In this document: positions 1-5,177 of the stretch, one piece after another | Numbering within the stretch: position 1 is the first letter of the stretch | Layout of the letters: each line of letters starts with the position of its first letter | NCBI GenBank assembly: GCA_009780595.1 | Contig: WQZT01000131.1 | Location: forward strand, 1-5,177 | Origin: Treponema sp. | GTDB lineage: Bacteria > Spirochaetota > Spirochaetia > Treponematales > Breznakiellaceae | Reading direction: 5' to 3' | Length of the DNA stretch: 5,177 bases | The notes under the pieces: generated by a model | Database searches by the model: none | What the model was told of the DNA's origin: nothing | What the model saw: only the letters and a program-made list of their open reading frames with translations | Position numbers and translations under genes: made by a program

Positions 1-635
1 CCGATGTGCGTTACGCTGTTAGGAATGATAACATCGATCAGTAGGTTGTTCTGAAATGCGCCGTCGCCGATGCTCGTAACGCCATCCGGTATTGCGACCT
101 CGGTCAGACGGTTTTTCAAAAACACCATTTCGCCAATCTGCGTTATACCTTCCGGAATGTTTACGCCGGCAAGTCGGTTTTCCGCAAATGCCCTGTTTCC
201 CAGATGCGTTACGCTGCCGGGAATGTCGATTTCTGTAAGCCGGTTGCCCGAAAATGCCCAGCCGCCAATATACGTTACGCCGCTGCCTATGGTAACGCTT
301 GTTAGTTCATTATCATGAAATACCGAATAGCCGATATGCGTTACGCTGTCGGGAATAACTATATCGGTGAGTTGATTGTACTCAAATGCGTATTCGCCGA
401 TAGAGGTTACGCCCTCCGGTATGGTAATGCCGGTTAGTTGATTATTTAAAAATGCCCCGCCTTCGATGCGCGTAACGCCGCCACCGATGATAACTTCGGT
501 GAGTCGATTGCTGGCAAATGCATTCCAACCAATGTACGTTACGCTGTCGGGAATGACAACGCTTGTCAGATTGCCGTTCGCAAATGCATCATCGCCAATG
601 GCCGTAACCGACAGCCTTCGTATCCGCGCGGGAAT
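1..635 (-). repeat. 66-bp tandem repeats encoding 22-residue LRR units
   Basis: About ten in-frame units of 66 bp lie inside the lipoprotein gene. Codons for the GVT/SVT-x-IG segment and the GCATTT (Ala-Phe) core are nearly invariant at DNA level, while the positions around them vary. On the plus strand this shows as recurring gttacg/gtaacg and aaatgc words every 66 bases. Unit length is 22 residues rather than the 23 usually quoted for Treponema LRRs. Most units carry IP, but the copies starting at residues 100 and 166 carry IG instead. Confidence 0.93.
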
Positions 636-800
636 GCGCACATCGGTATCACTTCCGACATATCCGGTAATTTCCACCGCTCTACGGTTGTCAATGATGT
701 TAAACTCAAAATCGCTTTCGGGATTGTACCTGTCGTTGCTGACGCAGGTTGACAATACCAGCATTGCAAAAAACGTTGCGACAAAAAATGCACTTTTCAT
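1..800 (-). CDS. BspA/TpLRR-type leucine-rich-repeat lipoprotein, 3' end outside window
   Basis: This frame is open from the ATG at 800 to the window edge: 266 complete codons, no stop. Residues 1-19 form a short lipoprotein signal peptide: Lys2, a hydrophobic stretch, and a lipobox Leu-Ser-Thr-Cys with Cys19 as the likely lipidated residue. Residues 20-55 are a spacer. From residue 56 the protein consists of 22-residue repeats of the pattern LTxVxIPxxVTxIGxxAFxxNx: one degenerate copy (56-77), eight complete copies (78-253) and a partial copy (254-266). This matches the LRR_5/BspA class common in Treponema and other host-associated bacteria, whose studied members are surface adhesins. The start is supported by a strong Shine-Dalgarno site five bases upstream. 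I infer a membrane-anchored, probably surface-exposed binding protein; the ligand is unknown. The gene follows argS and an LRR gene relic. Family is confident, function is not. Confidence 0.9.
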   Translation of the reverse strand, partial: MKSAFFVATFFAMLVLSTCVSNDRYNPESDFEFNIIDNRRAVEITGYVGSDTDVRIPARIRRLSVTAIGDDAFANGNLTSVVIPDSVTYIGWNAFASNRLTEVIIGGGVTRIEGGAFLNNQLTGITIPEGVTSIGEYAFEYNQLTDIVIPDSVTHIGYSVFHDNELTSVTIGSGVTYIGGWAFSGNRLTEIDIPGSVTHLGNRAFAENRLAGVNIPEGITQIGEMVFLKNRLTEVAIPDGVTSIGDGAFQNNLLIDVIIPNSVTHI

Positions 801-805
801 TTTCG

Positions 806-813
806 CCTCCTTT
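806..813 (-). promoter_or_regulatory. Strong Shine-Dalgarno site of the LRR lipoprotein gene
   Basis: On the minus strand AAAGGAGG is followed by five bases (CGAAA) and then the ATG ending at 798. It is close to the ideal anti-16S match and spacing, and it decides the start at 800. It lies four bases after the stop codon of the upstream LRR relic. Confidence 0.85.
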
Positions 814-817
814 TTAG

Positions 818-968
818 TTACCGCCATGTTATATCAACTTCCTGGTCAAATGCATTTTGGTGAACCTCCGTGTGGCGAGGAACACTGACGCTCGTTAGCT
901 GGTTGTTCACAAATACCATTCACCAATATGCGTTACGCCCGGGGATATTTACGTTGGTCAGTTGATTG
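818..968 (-). pseudogene. Decayed C-terminal relic of a second LRR protein gene
   Basis: The minus strand here encodes recognisable LRR segments, but in three different frames. From 967 it reads NQLTNVNIPG. It then shifts frame to GVTHIGEW, and shifts again to FVNNQLTSVSVP followed by a tail HTEVHQNAFDQEVDITWR and a TAA at 818-820. The first segment left in its own frame meets a stop at the codon after GRNAYW, and the second meets a stop right after EWYL. There is no start codon or signal peptide. The tail does not follow the repeat consensus and looks like a natural LRR-protein C-terminus. I read it as the 3' remnant of a paralogue of the neighbouring lipoprotein gene, with its 5' part lost and two small deletions. 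It starts only 9 bases after the argS stop. Two sequencing errors are an unlikely alternative, because the start would still be missing. Confidence 0.8.
828..836 (-). promoter_or_regulatory. Candidate extended -10 promoter for the LRR lipoprotein gene
   Basis: TGATATAAC on the minus strand fits the extended -10 pattern TGnTATAAT with one mismatch. No good -35 lies 16-18 bp upstream. Transcription would begin near 821 and give a leader of about 20 bases containing the Shine-Dalgarno site. The motif lies inside the tail of the LRR relic, so it may be chance or a promoter that arose within former coding sequence. The lipoprotein gene could instead be read through from argS. Confidence 0.35.
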
Positions 969-977
969 CCCCGTGCT

Positions 978-2816
978 TTACATCGCTTCCAAAAACGGGA
1001 TGCAGACAAGTTCCAGCGCGTTTTGCAGAACCAGAAGAACGCCGCGGCAGAGTGCCAGCCGCGCCTGCGCCAATTCCGCATCCTGCGCGGAGAGAATTGG
1101 GCAATCGTGGTAGAAGCGGCTGAAGGCTTTCGCCAGTTCGTAAATGTACGCGGTGAGTACTGACGGATCCATGTTCGCGGCGGCTGAGGCAACAGCATCG
1201 TTGTAGCCGCCCAGCGTTTTTACGAGTTCCCATTCAGCATCCGAGGAAAGCAATTCGTAACGCGGCTCGCCGCCGTTGCCGTTATTCGCCTTCGACAAAT
1301 CCGCCTTCTGGGGAAGGGCCTTCTGAAGAAGCGCCTTCTGGAGAAGGGAAGAAATGCGCGCGCCCATGTATTGCAAATACGGCCCGGTGTTCCCGTTAAA
1401 CGAAAGCGATTCCTTCGGGTCAAAGAGCATATCTTTGGCGGCGGAAACTTGCAGGAGAAAATAGTGCAGCGCGCCGAGAGCTACTTTTTCGGCAACGGCT
1501 TCCGGCTCGCCGACAGCTTCTTCCCGCTCCTTCGCGCGGATTTCTTCGAGTGCCATTTCCCGCAGGCTGTCGATTAAATCGTCAGCGTCAACAACCGTCC
1601 CCTCGCGGCTTTTCATTTTTCCTTCAGGCAGATTCACCATGCCATACGAAAGGTGGTACAGGTTTTTCGCCCATGGGAATCCGAGCTTGTCGAGCAACGT
1701 AAACAGCACCTTGAAGTGGTACTGCTGCTCCGAACCGACAACGTAAATCAGACGGTCAAACGACCAATCCTTGTGGCGGCTGATTGCCGTTCCAATATCC
1801 TGCGTGATGTATATCGACGTGCCGTCCCCGCGCAGGAGAATCTTCTTGTCGAGTTTTTCCGCGCTCAAATCAACGGCAACCGCGCCGTCAGCCTCGCGGA
1901 AAAAAATCCCGCGCTCAAGTCCTTTCAGCACTTCGTCTTTTCCCAGAAGGTACGTTTGGCTTTCGTAGTAATACTGGTCGAATGAAACGCCTGTCCGCAC
2001 GTAGGTCTGCTTCATCCCGCGCACCGCCCACTCGTTCATTGTTTTCCACAGCGCGACAGTTTCGCTGTCGCCTGATTCCCACTGGCGCAACAGTTCCTGC
2101 GCGCGGAGCATGAGCGGGGCGCGCGCCTCGGCGGTTTTTTTGTCGAGCCCGCCCTCTTCAAGCGCGGCGGCTTCTTCTTTCAGCGCCTTGCTGAACGCCA
2201 CATACCAGTCCCCCACAAAGCGGTCGCTTTTTACGCCTTCGGATTCGGGGGTTTTCCCCTGCCCCTGCTCTTTGTATGCCAGCATCGACTTGCAGATGTG
2301 AATGCCCCGGTCGTTGATGATGCACACCTTGCGGACATCCGCACCGCACGCGGCGAGGATGCGGGAAATACTTTCACCGAGGATGTCGTTCCGCAAATGC
2401 CCCAAGTGCAGCGGCTTGTTCGTGTTCGGGCTTGAAAACTCTACCATAATCTTTTTGCCTGCCAGCGTGTCAGGCCGCCCCAAGCCGCGCCCGCTACCGC
2501 TTCCCGACAGCAACGCTCCCAGGATACCGCGCACGGTTTCCGCGCGGTCAAGCCGCACGTTCAGGTACGGCCCCAGCGCCTGCGTTCCCGGCAGCTGCCC
2601 GGCGAGCAGCGCGGCAATTTGCGGCGGCGCTTTGCGGAAGAGCTTTGCAAAGCCGAACATGGGAAAGCCAATGTCGCCCATGTCCGGATTCGGCGGAACT
2701 TCCGCCGTTACCTGCGCGGGCGTTATCGCTCCGCCAGAATCCGCGCCAGAGTTTTTCAGAGCTTGCGTCAACGCTTCGGCGATTTTTTCCTTCCATACTT
2801 CTTTGTAGTCGTACAT
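978..2816 (-). CDS. argS: Arginyl-tRNA synthetase (EC 6.1.1.19)
   Basis: Class I aminoacyl-tRNA synthetase of 612 residues that activates arginine with ATP and charges tRNA-Arg in the cytoplasm; members of this family need the tRNA for activation. The N-terminal ArgS add-on domain covers about residues 5-95. The catalytic Rossmann domain runs from about 120, with the HIGH signature as HLGH at 137-140 in the context SSPNTNKPLHLGHLRND, then INDRGIHICKSM at 167-178. The KMSKS-equivalent loop is KMKSREG at 400-406, followed by TVVDADDL. GNTGPYLQYMGARI (475-488) opens the C-terminal DALR anticodon-binding domain, which ends at 612. The SREG/VDADDL form and the INDRGIHICKSM segment resemble Bacteroidetes ArgS. 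The length is somewhat above many bacterial ArgS, partly from a repetitive insertion at 491-518. The ATG at 2816 has an AGGAAA site upstream. All expected signatures are present, so it should be functional. Confidence 0.97.
   Translation of the reverse strand: MYDYKEVWKEKIAEALTQALKNSGADSGGAITPAQVTAEVPPNPDMGDIGFPMFGFAKLFRKAPPQIAALLAGQLPGTQALGPYLNVRLDRAETVRGILGALLSGSGSGRGLGRPDTLAGKKIMVEFSSPNTNKPLHLGHLRNDILGESISRILAACGADVRKVCIINDRGIHICKSMLAYKEQGQGKTPESEGVKSDRFVGDWYVAFSKALKEEAAALEEGGLDKKTAEARAPLMLRAQELLRQWESGDSETVALWKTMNEWAVRGMKQTYVRTGVSFDQYYYESQTYLLGKDEVLKGLERGIFFREADGAVAVDLSAEKLDKKILLRGDGTSIYITQDIGTAISRHKDWSFDRLIYVVGSEQQYHFKVLFTLLDKLGFPWAKNLYHLSYGMVNLPEGKMKSREGTVVDADDLIDSLREMALEEIRAKEREEAVGEPEAVAEKVALGALHYFLLQVSAAKDMLFDPKESLSFNGNTGPYLQYMGARISSLLQKALLQKALPQKADLSKANNGNGGEPRYELLSSDAEWELVKTLGGYNDAVASAAANMDPSVLTAYIYELAKAFSRFYHDCPILSAQDAELAQARLALCRGVLLVLQNALELVCIPFLEAM
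1287..1346 (-). repeat. 15-bp tandem repeat in argS (pentapeptide L-L-Q-K-A)
   Basis: Three in-frame 15-bp units at 1302-1346 encode LLQKA, LLQKA, LPQKA (residues 491-505). A diverged fourth unit, DLSKA, lies at 1287-1301. Each of the three units is a quasi-palindrome of the type CTTCTCCAGAAG. The block extends the helix after ARISS and is followed by a Gly/Asn-rich stretch (511-516), which suggests a surface insertion in the linker before the anticodon-binding bundle. Confidence 0.85.
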
Positions 2817-2820
2817 AGTG

Positions 2821-2826
2821 TTTCCT
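2821..2826 (-). promoter_or_regulatory. Shine-Dalgarno site of argS
   Basis: AGGAAA on the minus strand, with its AGGA core six bases from the ATG, supports the start at 2816. A second similar purine run, AAAGGAAAA, lies a little further upstream and is too far away to be the main site. Confidence 0.7.
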
Positions 2827-2868
2827 GTAAATTTTCCTTTGTAAGTTAAAAAAATACTTATCTTCTAT

Positions 2869-2898
2869 ATTATACTTCTATCTTTTATCTTCCGTCTT
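2869..2898 (-). promoter_or_regulatory. Weak candidate promoter in front of argS
   Basis: A perfect TATAAT lies at 2869-2874 on the minus strand in the A+T-rich 68-base gap. The best -35 at 18-bp spacing is AAGACG (2893-2898), which matches consensus at only three of six positions and overlaps the end of the upstream gene. Transcription would start near 2862 and give a leader of about 45 bases. In sequence this A+T-rich a -10 word can arise by chance. There is no clear terminator in the gap, so argS may also be read from the upstream promoter. Confidence 0.3.
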
Positions 2899-4588
2899 CC
2901 ATAATTTGTATATCATCCAGAAGTTTAATAGCGATTTCTAATTGTCGGCACGCTTCATTCAGACCATTCATAAATTCATCGCCTTTCCCCGCAATGATGG
3001 CAAGGTTGGGCATAACCTCTTTTGCTTTTCCATCCTGCCCAAGAATTGCCTTAACAATGTTAAACATCGTTCGGAAAGCTCTTCGTGCAGGCTCGAGAAT
3101 TTTTTCAACATCTTCCTCAACGTCGTCGAGCACAAGCTGTGTTCTGCGTTTCTTTATCGGGAGTGCGGTAACTTCTTGTTGTACCTGAAGGTACCGACCG
3201 CCGTAATCACCAGCCGGAGAAATTTCCGTTTCAAACTTGTTAATATCTTCTTCGAGCTTTATCAGAACATCGTAACTTTCGGAAAACTCGATGCGGGTTT
3301 CCCGTTTGCTAAATTGACCAAGTACAAAGAAGGCTGTAAGCACTTTGCTGATAACGGGCATATAAACCAGCGTATAAAACGTACGCAGGAAAGCAAGGGT
3401 AAAGCCGCCTTTGACTGGCAGCCCGTCGGGATTCTCAGAAGACTGAATATTCTCAATCACCCGCAAGGGCTCGCCCTTGAAAAAACTTCCAAACGATTCC
3501 ATCAGCACATTCAGACGGCGATCTCTGAAAAAATCGCCAAACGTGGTTTCAATGCGCCGCCGCCAATAATCGCGGTACACCAAATACCAATCTTCCCCTC
3601 CAGTGATTTCGTACGGCGCAAACGACATATTCCGGTTGCAGCAGCGAATGATCCACGTAAGCGGCACGCACCTGTTAAACTCGCGAATGACCGCCAGCGA
3701 TTCCTCCGCCTTTGCCAGCAACGAGCGGATTTCACGGTTGATGTCAAAGCCCTGTTCCCCGGCGCGCTCTTGCAGAATGAAAAAAAACAGCGACTGAAAG
3801 AGCGTTACCGGAGGAACAGTTTTCAGCGAAATCATCGTATTACTAAGCGTAACCAGCATATCCTTCACTACATTAACGGAACACGTCGTGCCTTTCTCCG
3901 CATTTTTTGTGTTAAATGCCATGATAAGGCGATCGAACAAAAACGAAGAAAGCCGTTTCATGCAGTTAAGGGAGCGGGCGTTGGAATACATCGTATCGCG
4001 CTGCTGTTCATTAATCTGGACAAGGGCATCGTCCATTATTTTGAAGGCAACTTGGCGCAGTTCAACCTCTGGCAGATCGGGGTTGGTTTTAATGATTGCC
4101 TGCGGCAATGTTTCGACTTCAAGTTTCTTGTGAACATCCGCCAGTTCTAAAGACGCCAAAAATGCGAAAAACGCGCCCTTGTCACGGTTGACGCTTGCGT
4201 CCAGCGCAGTGTAAAAAAAGCGGGCGGCATCTCTCAGTTTTTTCACCTGCTGGTAAAAACCGTCGAGGAGCAAGCGCTGGTGGGAATCGTACATTCCCGG
4301 AGAGCGCTCGTTTATCCTCTGCCCCAATTCCGCCACCTGATTATCCCCATAGAGAACAATCGGAGATTTTGCCTTGAAAAAACTCAGGAAAACATACAAC
4401 AGGCGTCTGTACCACGGCAGGGCGGAAAATGCGGCGGGCAAATCTCCTTTGGGCAGAACTTCCCTATCCTCAAAATAAAGCACCCCGCCTGTAATGTTGG
4501 AAGTGCTTTTGAGCTTGTCCAAAAGGTTCTGCCGCTCACCCTGGGAAAGGTTAGAAGCCAGTTTTCCAAAGATAACATTCTCCGCCAT
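2885..4588 (-). CDS. Conserved treponemal protein of unknown function, DUF5312-like
   Basis: A 567-residue protein with no catalytic motif that I can recognise. From memory of the family it resembles the DUF5312 proteins of Treponema; that naming needs a profile search. It begins MAENVIFGKLASNLSQGERQ and has no signal peptide. Hydrophobic aromatic patches occur near residues 57-80 (after an ALPWYRR motif), 263-272 and 396-424. The last is the best candidate for a membrane-associated segment. The C-terminal third is charged and probably helical, with an acidic stretch at 488-496 (DDVEEDVEK) and a heptad-like end (540-562). A longer reading from a TTG at 4693 is possible. I chose the ATG at 4588 because the extra 35 codons would cover the promoter and palindrome upstream and start inside the tail of the TatD gene's intergenic region. 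No Shine-Dalgarno precedes 4588. The gene lies between a TatD-family gene and argS; this does not reveal its role. Confidence 0.85.
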   Translation of the reverse strand: MAENVIFGKLASNLSQGERQNLLDKLKSTSNITGGVLYFEDREVLPKGDLPAAFSALPWYRRLLYVFLSFFKAKSPIVLYGDNQVAELGQRINERSPGMYDSHQRLLLDGFYQQVKKLRDAARFFYTALDASVNRDKGAFFAFLASLELADVHKKLEVETLPQAIIKTNPDLPEVELRQVAFKIMDDALVQINEQQRDTMYSNARSLNCMKRLSSFLFDRLIMAFNTKNAEKGTTCSVNVVKDMLVTLSNTMISLKTVPPVTLFQSLFFFILQERAGEQGFDINREIRSLLAKAEESLAVIREFNRCVPLTWIIRCCNRNMSFAPYEITGGEDWYLVYRDYWRRRIETTFGDFFRDRRLNVLMESFGSFFKGEPLRVIENIQSSENPDGLPVKGGFTLAFLRTFYTLVYMPVISKVLTAFFVLGQFSKRETRIEFSESYDVLIKLEEDINKFETEISPAGDYGGRYLQVQQEVTALPIKKRRTQLVLDDVEEDVEKILEPARRAFRTMFNIVKAILGQDGKAKEVMPNLAIIAGKGDEFMNGLNEACRQLEIAIKLLDDIQIMEDGR

Positions 4589-4594
4589 AAGAAA

Positions 4595-4623
4595 ACTATA
4601 AATCCAGTAGTGTGTTTGGTCAA
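4595..4623 (-). promoter_or_regulatory. Near-consensus sigma-70-type promoter giving a leaderless mRNA
   Basis: On the minus strand TTGACC (4618-4623) and TATAGT (4595-4600) are separated by exactly 17 bp. Each hexamer differs from consensus at one position. Six bases separate the -10 from the ATG, so the usual start point coincides with the A of the start codon at 4588. The absence of a Shine-Dalgarno site agrees with a leaderless transcript. Confidence 0.7.
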
Positions 4624-4635
4624 CATGGGCAAGCG

Positions 4636-4662
4636 GAATACTCAGCCGTTGGCGGAGTATTC
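4636..4662. repeat. 27-bp near-perfect palindrome upstream of the DUF5312-like promoter
   Basis: The arms are GAATACTC and GAGTATTC (8 bp, perfect). After one A/G mismatch there is a further 3-bp pairing, GCC with GGC, around a central GTT. The centre (4649) lies 61 bases upstream of the predicted transcription start and the near edge 12 bases upstream of the -35. No T-run follows on the minus strand, so it is not a typical intrinsic terminator for the TatD gene. It could be an operator or activator site, or a 3'-end hairpin. Confidence 0.75.
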
Positions 4663-4713
4663 TGGGGAGTTTTGCGTAGCAACCGCGTAACAACTCTTAA
4701 CTCTCACTCCCCA
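4663..4713. repeat. Inverted repeat spanning the TatD stop codon
   Basis: TGGGGAGT at 4663-4670 is the exact reverse complement of ACTCCCCA at 4706-4713, with 35 bases between. One arm contains the last codons of the TatD gene and overlaps its stop. The other arm directly abuts the 27-bp palindrome at 4662, so the two stems could stack end to end in the TatD transcript. The long loop makes spontaneous folding less certain. Confidence 0.5.
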
Positions 4714-5177
4714 AACACTCGAAAAAAATTGGCGGTGGTTGCGGATTGGACTTCTTCAGAGGTGGCGGCGGGGCTGGCGGCTTGGGTTCTCAACGTGGCG
4801 ATGGCCGCACAAATCTGCGGCAAATCGCGCCACGAGGAAAAGGGAGTGCCGCGCAGGGGCTGGTATGGTGCGTCGGTTTCAAGGAGAATCCGATCAGGCG
4901 GGAATCGGGCGGCGCAGTGCATTGCCGCGCGGTGGTTGTTCAGAATGGTTGTACCAAACGAAAAGAAGGCGTTAATTCCCCGCCGCACGAGGGCTTCGCC
5001 TTCTGCAGCTGTTCCGGGCCACGAGTGAAAAACAACGGCGGGGAGTTTTTTCAGCTCGCGGGTATACGGGAATATCTTGTGGAGGGCGCGGCGCACGTGG
5101 AGAACGATCGGCAGCCGGTACTGGAGGGCTGCGTCCAGATGCCGTGCGAAGAATTCGTCTTGCGCGGCTTCGGTGGC
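4704..5177 (-). CDS. TatD family metal-dependent hydrolase, C-terminal part
   Basis: 157 codons run in from the window edge to a TGA at 4704-4706; the N-terminal part, with the HxH metal site and the first glutamate, is outside. Visible family signatures, numbered from the first residue in the window, are: the segment QDEFFARHLDAA (6-17); PIVLHVRRA with metal-ligand His27; VVFHSWPGT with metal-ligand His51; SFG at 73-75; and LLETDAPYQP with metal-ligand Asp102. TatD proteins are TIM-barrel amidohydrolase-superfamily enzymes, studied as Mg-dependent DNases/exonucleases in the cytoplasm; the name does not mean a role in Tat protein export. HSWPGT replaces the more usual HCFSG but keeps the ligand. 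Which paralogue (TatD, YcfH or YjjV type) cannot be decided from this part. It lies 115 bases upstream of the DUF5312-like gene, which has its own promoter. Confidence 0.92.
   Translation of the reverse strand, partial: ATEAAQDEFFARHLDAALQYRLPIVLHVRRALHKIFPYTRELKKLPAVVFHSWPGTAAEGEALVRRGINAFFSFGTTILNNHRAAMHCAARFPPDRILLETDAPYQPLRGTPFSSWRDLPQICAAIATLRTQAASPAATSEEVQSATTANFFRVFGE

Noticed and set aside
566..793. Minus-strand 75-codon frame overlapping the LRR gene start
   Set aside because: It is a shifted frame of the lipoprotein gene. The true frame from 800 has a signal peptide, a lipobox, repeats and a strong ribosome-binding site.
1..800. Regularly spaced repeats that could suggest a CRISPR array
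   Set aside because: The 66-bp period is an exact multiple of three, the frame is open throughout and encodes LRR units, and there is no separation into identical repeats and unrelated spacers.
920..1198. Minus-strand frame ending in the LRR-like NQLTNVNIPG
   Set aside because: Its first part is an out-of-frame reading of the argS 3' end. Only the last residues carry the LRR signal, which belongs to the relic, so there is no ArgS-LRR fusion.
2302..2808. Plus-strand frame of 168 codons
   Set aside because: It is antisense to the conserved N-terminal and catalytic part of argS and is Ser/Pro/Arg-rich, as expected of a shadow frame in G+C-rich coding DNA.
2942..4150. Long plus-strand open frame of 402 codons
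   Set aside because: It lies wholly antisense to the DUF5312-like gene, its product looks like no protein family, and it is rich in Arg/His/Lys runs typical of antisense translation.
4636..4662. Classical intrinsic terminator for the TatD gene
   Set aside because: On the minus strand the hairpin is followed by CGCTTGCCC, with no T-run, so a factor-independent terminator is not supported.
4589..4693. N-terminal extension of the DUF5312-like protein from a TTG at 4693
   Set aside because: The added 35 residues contain no ATG and have no Shine-Dalgarno support, and the DNA there holds a near-consensus promoter and a palindrome, which fits a non-coding gap better.

Overview
The window suggests a spirochaete of the genus Treponema or a close relative, most like the termite-gut treponemes of moderate G+C. 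This is inferred from family content, not from a marker gene. A lipoprotein with BspA/TpLRR-type leucine-rich repeats, a 567-residue protein that resembles the treponemal DUF5312 family, and an ArgS of the sub-type otherwise common in Bacteroidetes fit that group together. Base composition varies: argS is visibly G+C-rich, the DUF5312-like gene is less so, and the 68-base gap between them is very A+T-rich.

All genes read on the minus strand, so transcription runs from high to low coordinates. In that order: (1) the C-terminal 157 residues of a TatD-family metallohydrolase (5177-4704), whose start lies beyond the window; (2) a 115-base gap (4703-4589) with two abutting inverted repeats and a near-consensus sigma-70-type promoter; (3) a DUF5312-like gene of unknown function (4588-2885) whose ATG sits at the predicted transcription start, so its mRNA is probably leaderless; (4) an A+T-rich gap with a weak candidate promoter and a Shine-Dalgarno site; (5) a full-length argS (2816-978) with a small in-frame 15-bp tandem repeat; (6) a decayed C-terminal relic of another leucine-rich-repeat gene (968-818), starting 9 bases after the argS stop; (7) a leucine-rich-repeat lipoprotein gene (800 to beyond position 1) with a strong ribosome-binding site and about ten 22-residue repeats in view, its 3' end lying outside the window.

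The first three genes look like a housekeeping neighbourhood: a TatD nuclease-like hydrolase, a conserved unknown, and a tRNA synthetase. The promoter in front of the DUF5312-like gene could drive it together with argS, because no clear terminator separates them. The downstream end is accessory: a repeat-rich surface lipoprotein gene next to the remains of a paralogue, which suggests local duplication and decay of leucine-rich-repeat genes beside argS. I see no tRNA, rRNA, CRISPR array, insertion sequence or phage gene. Every stretch longer than about 300 bases is accounted for by a gene.
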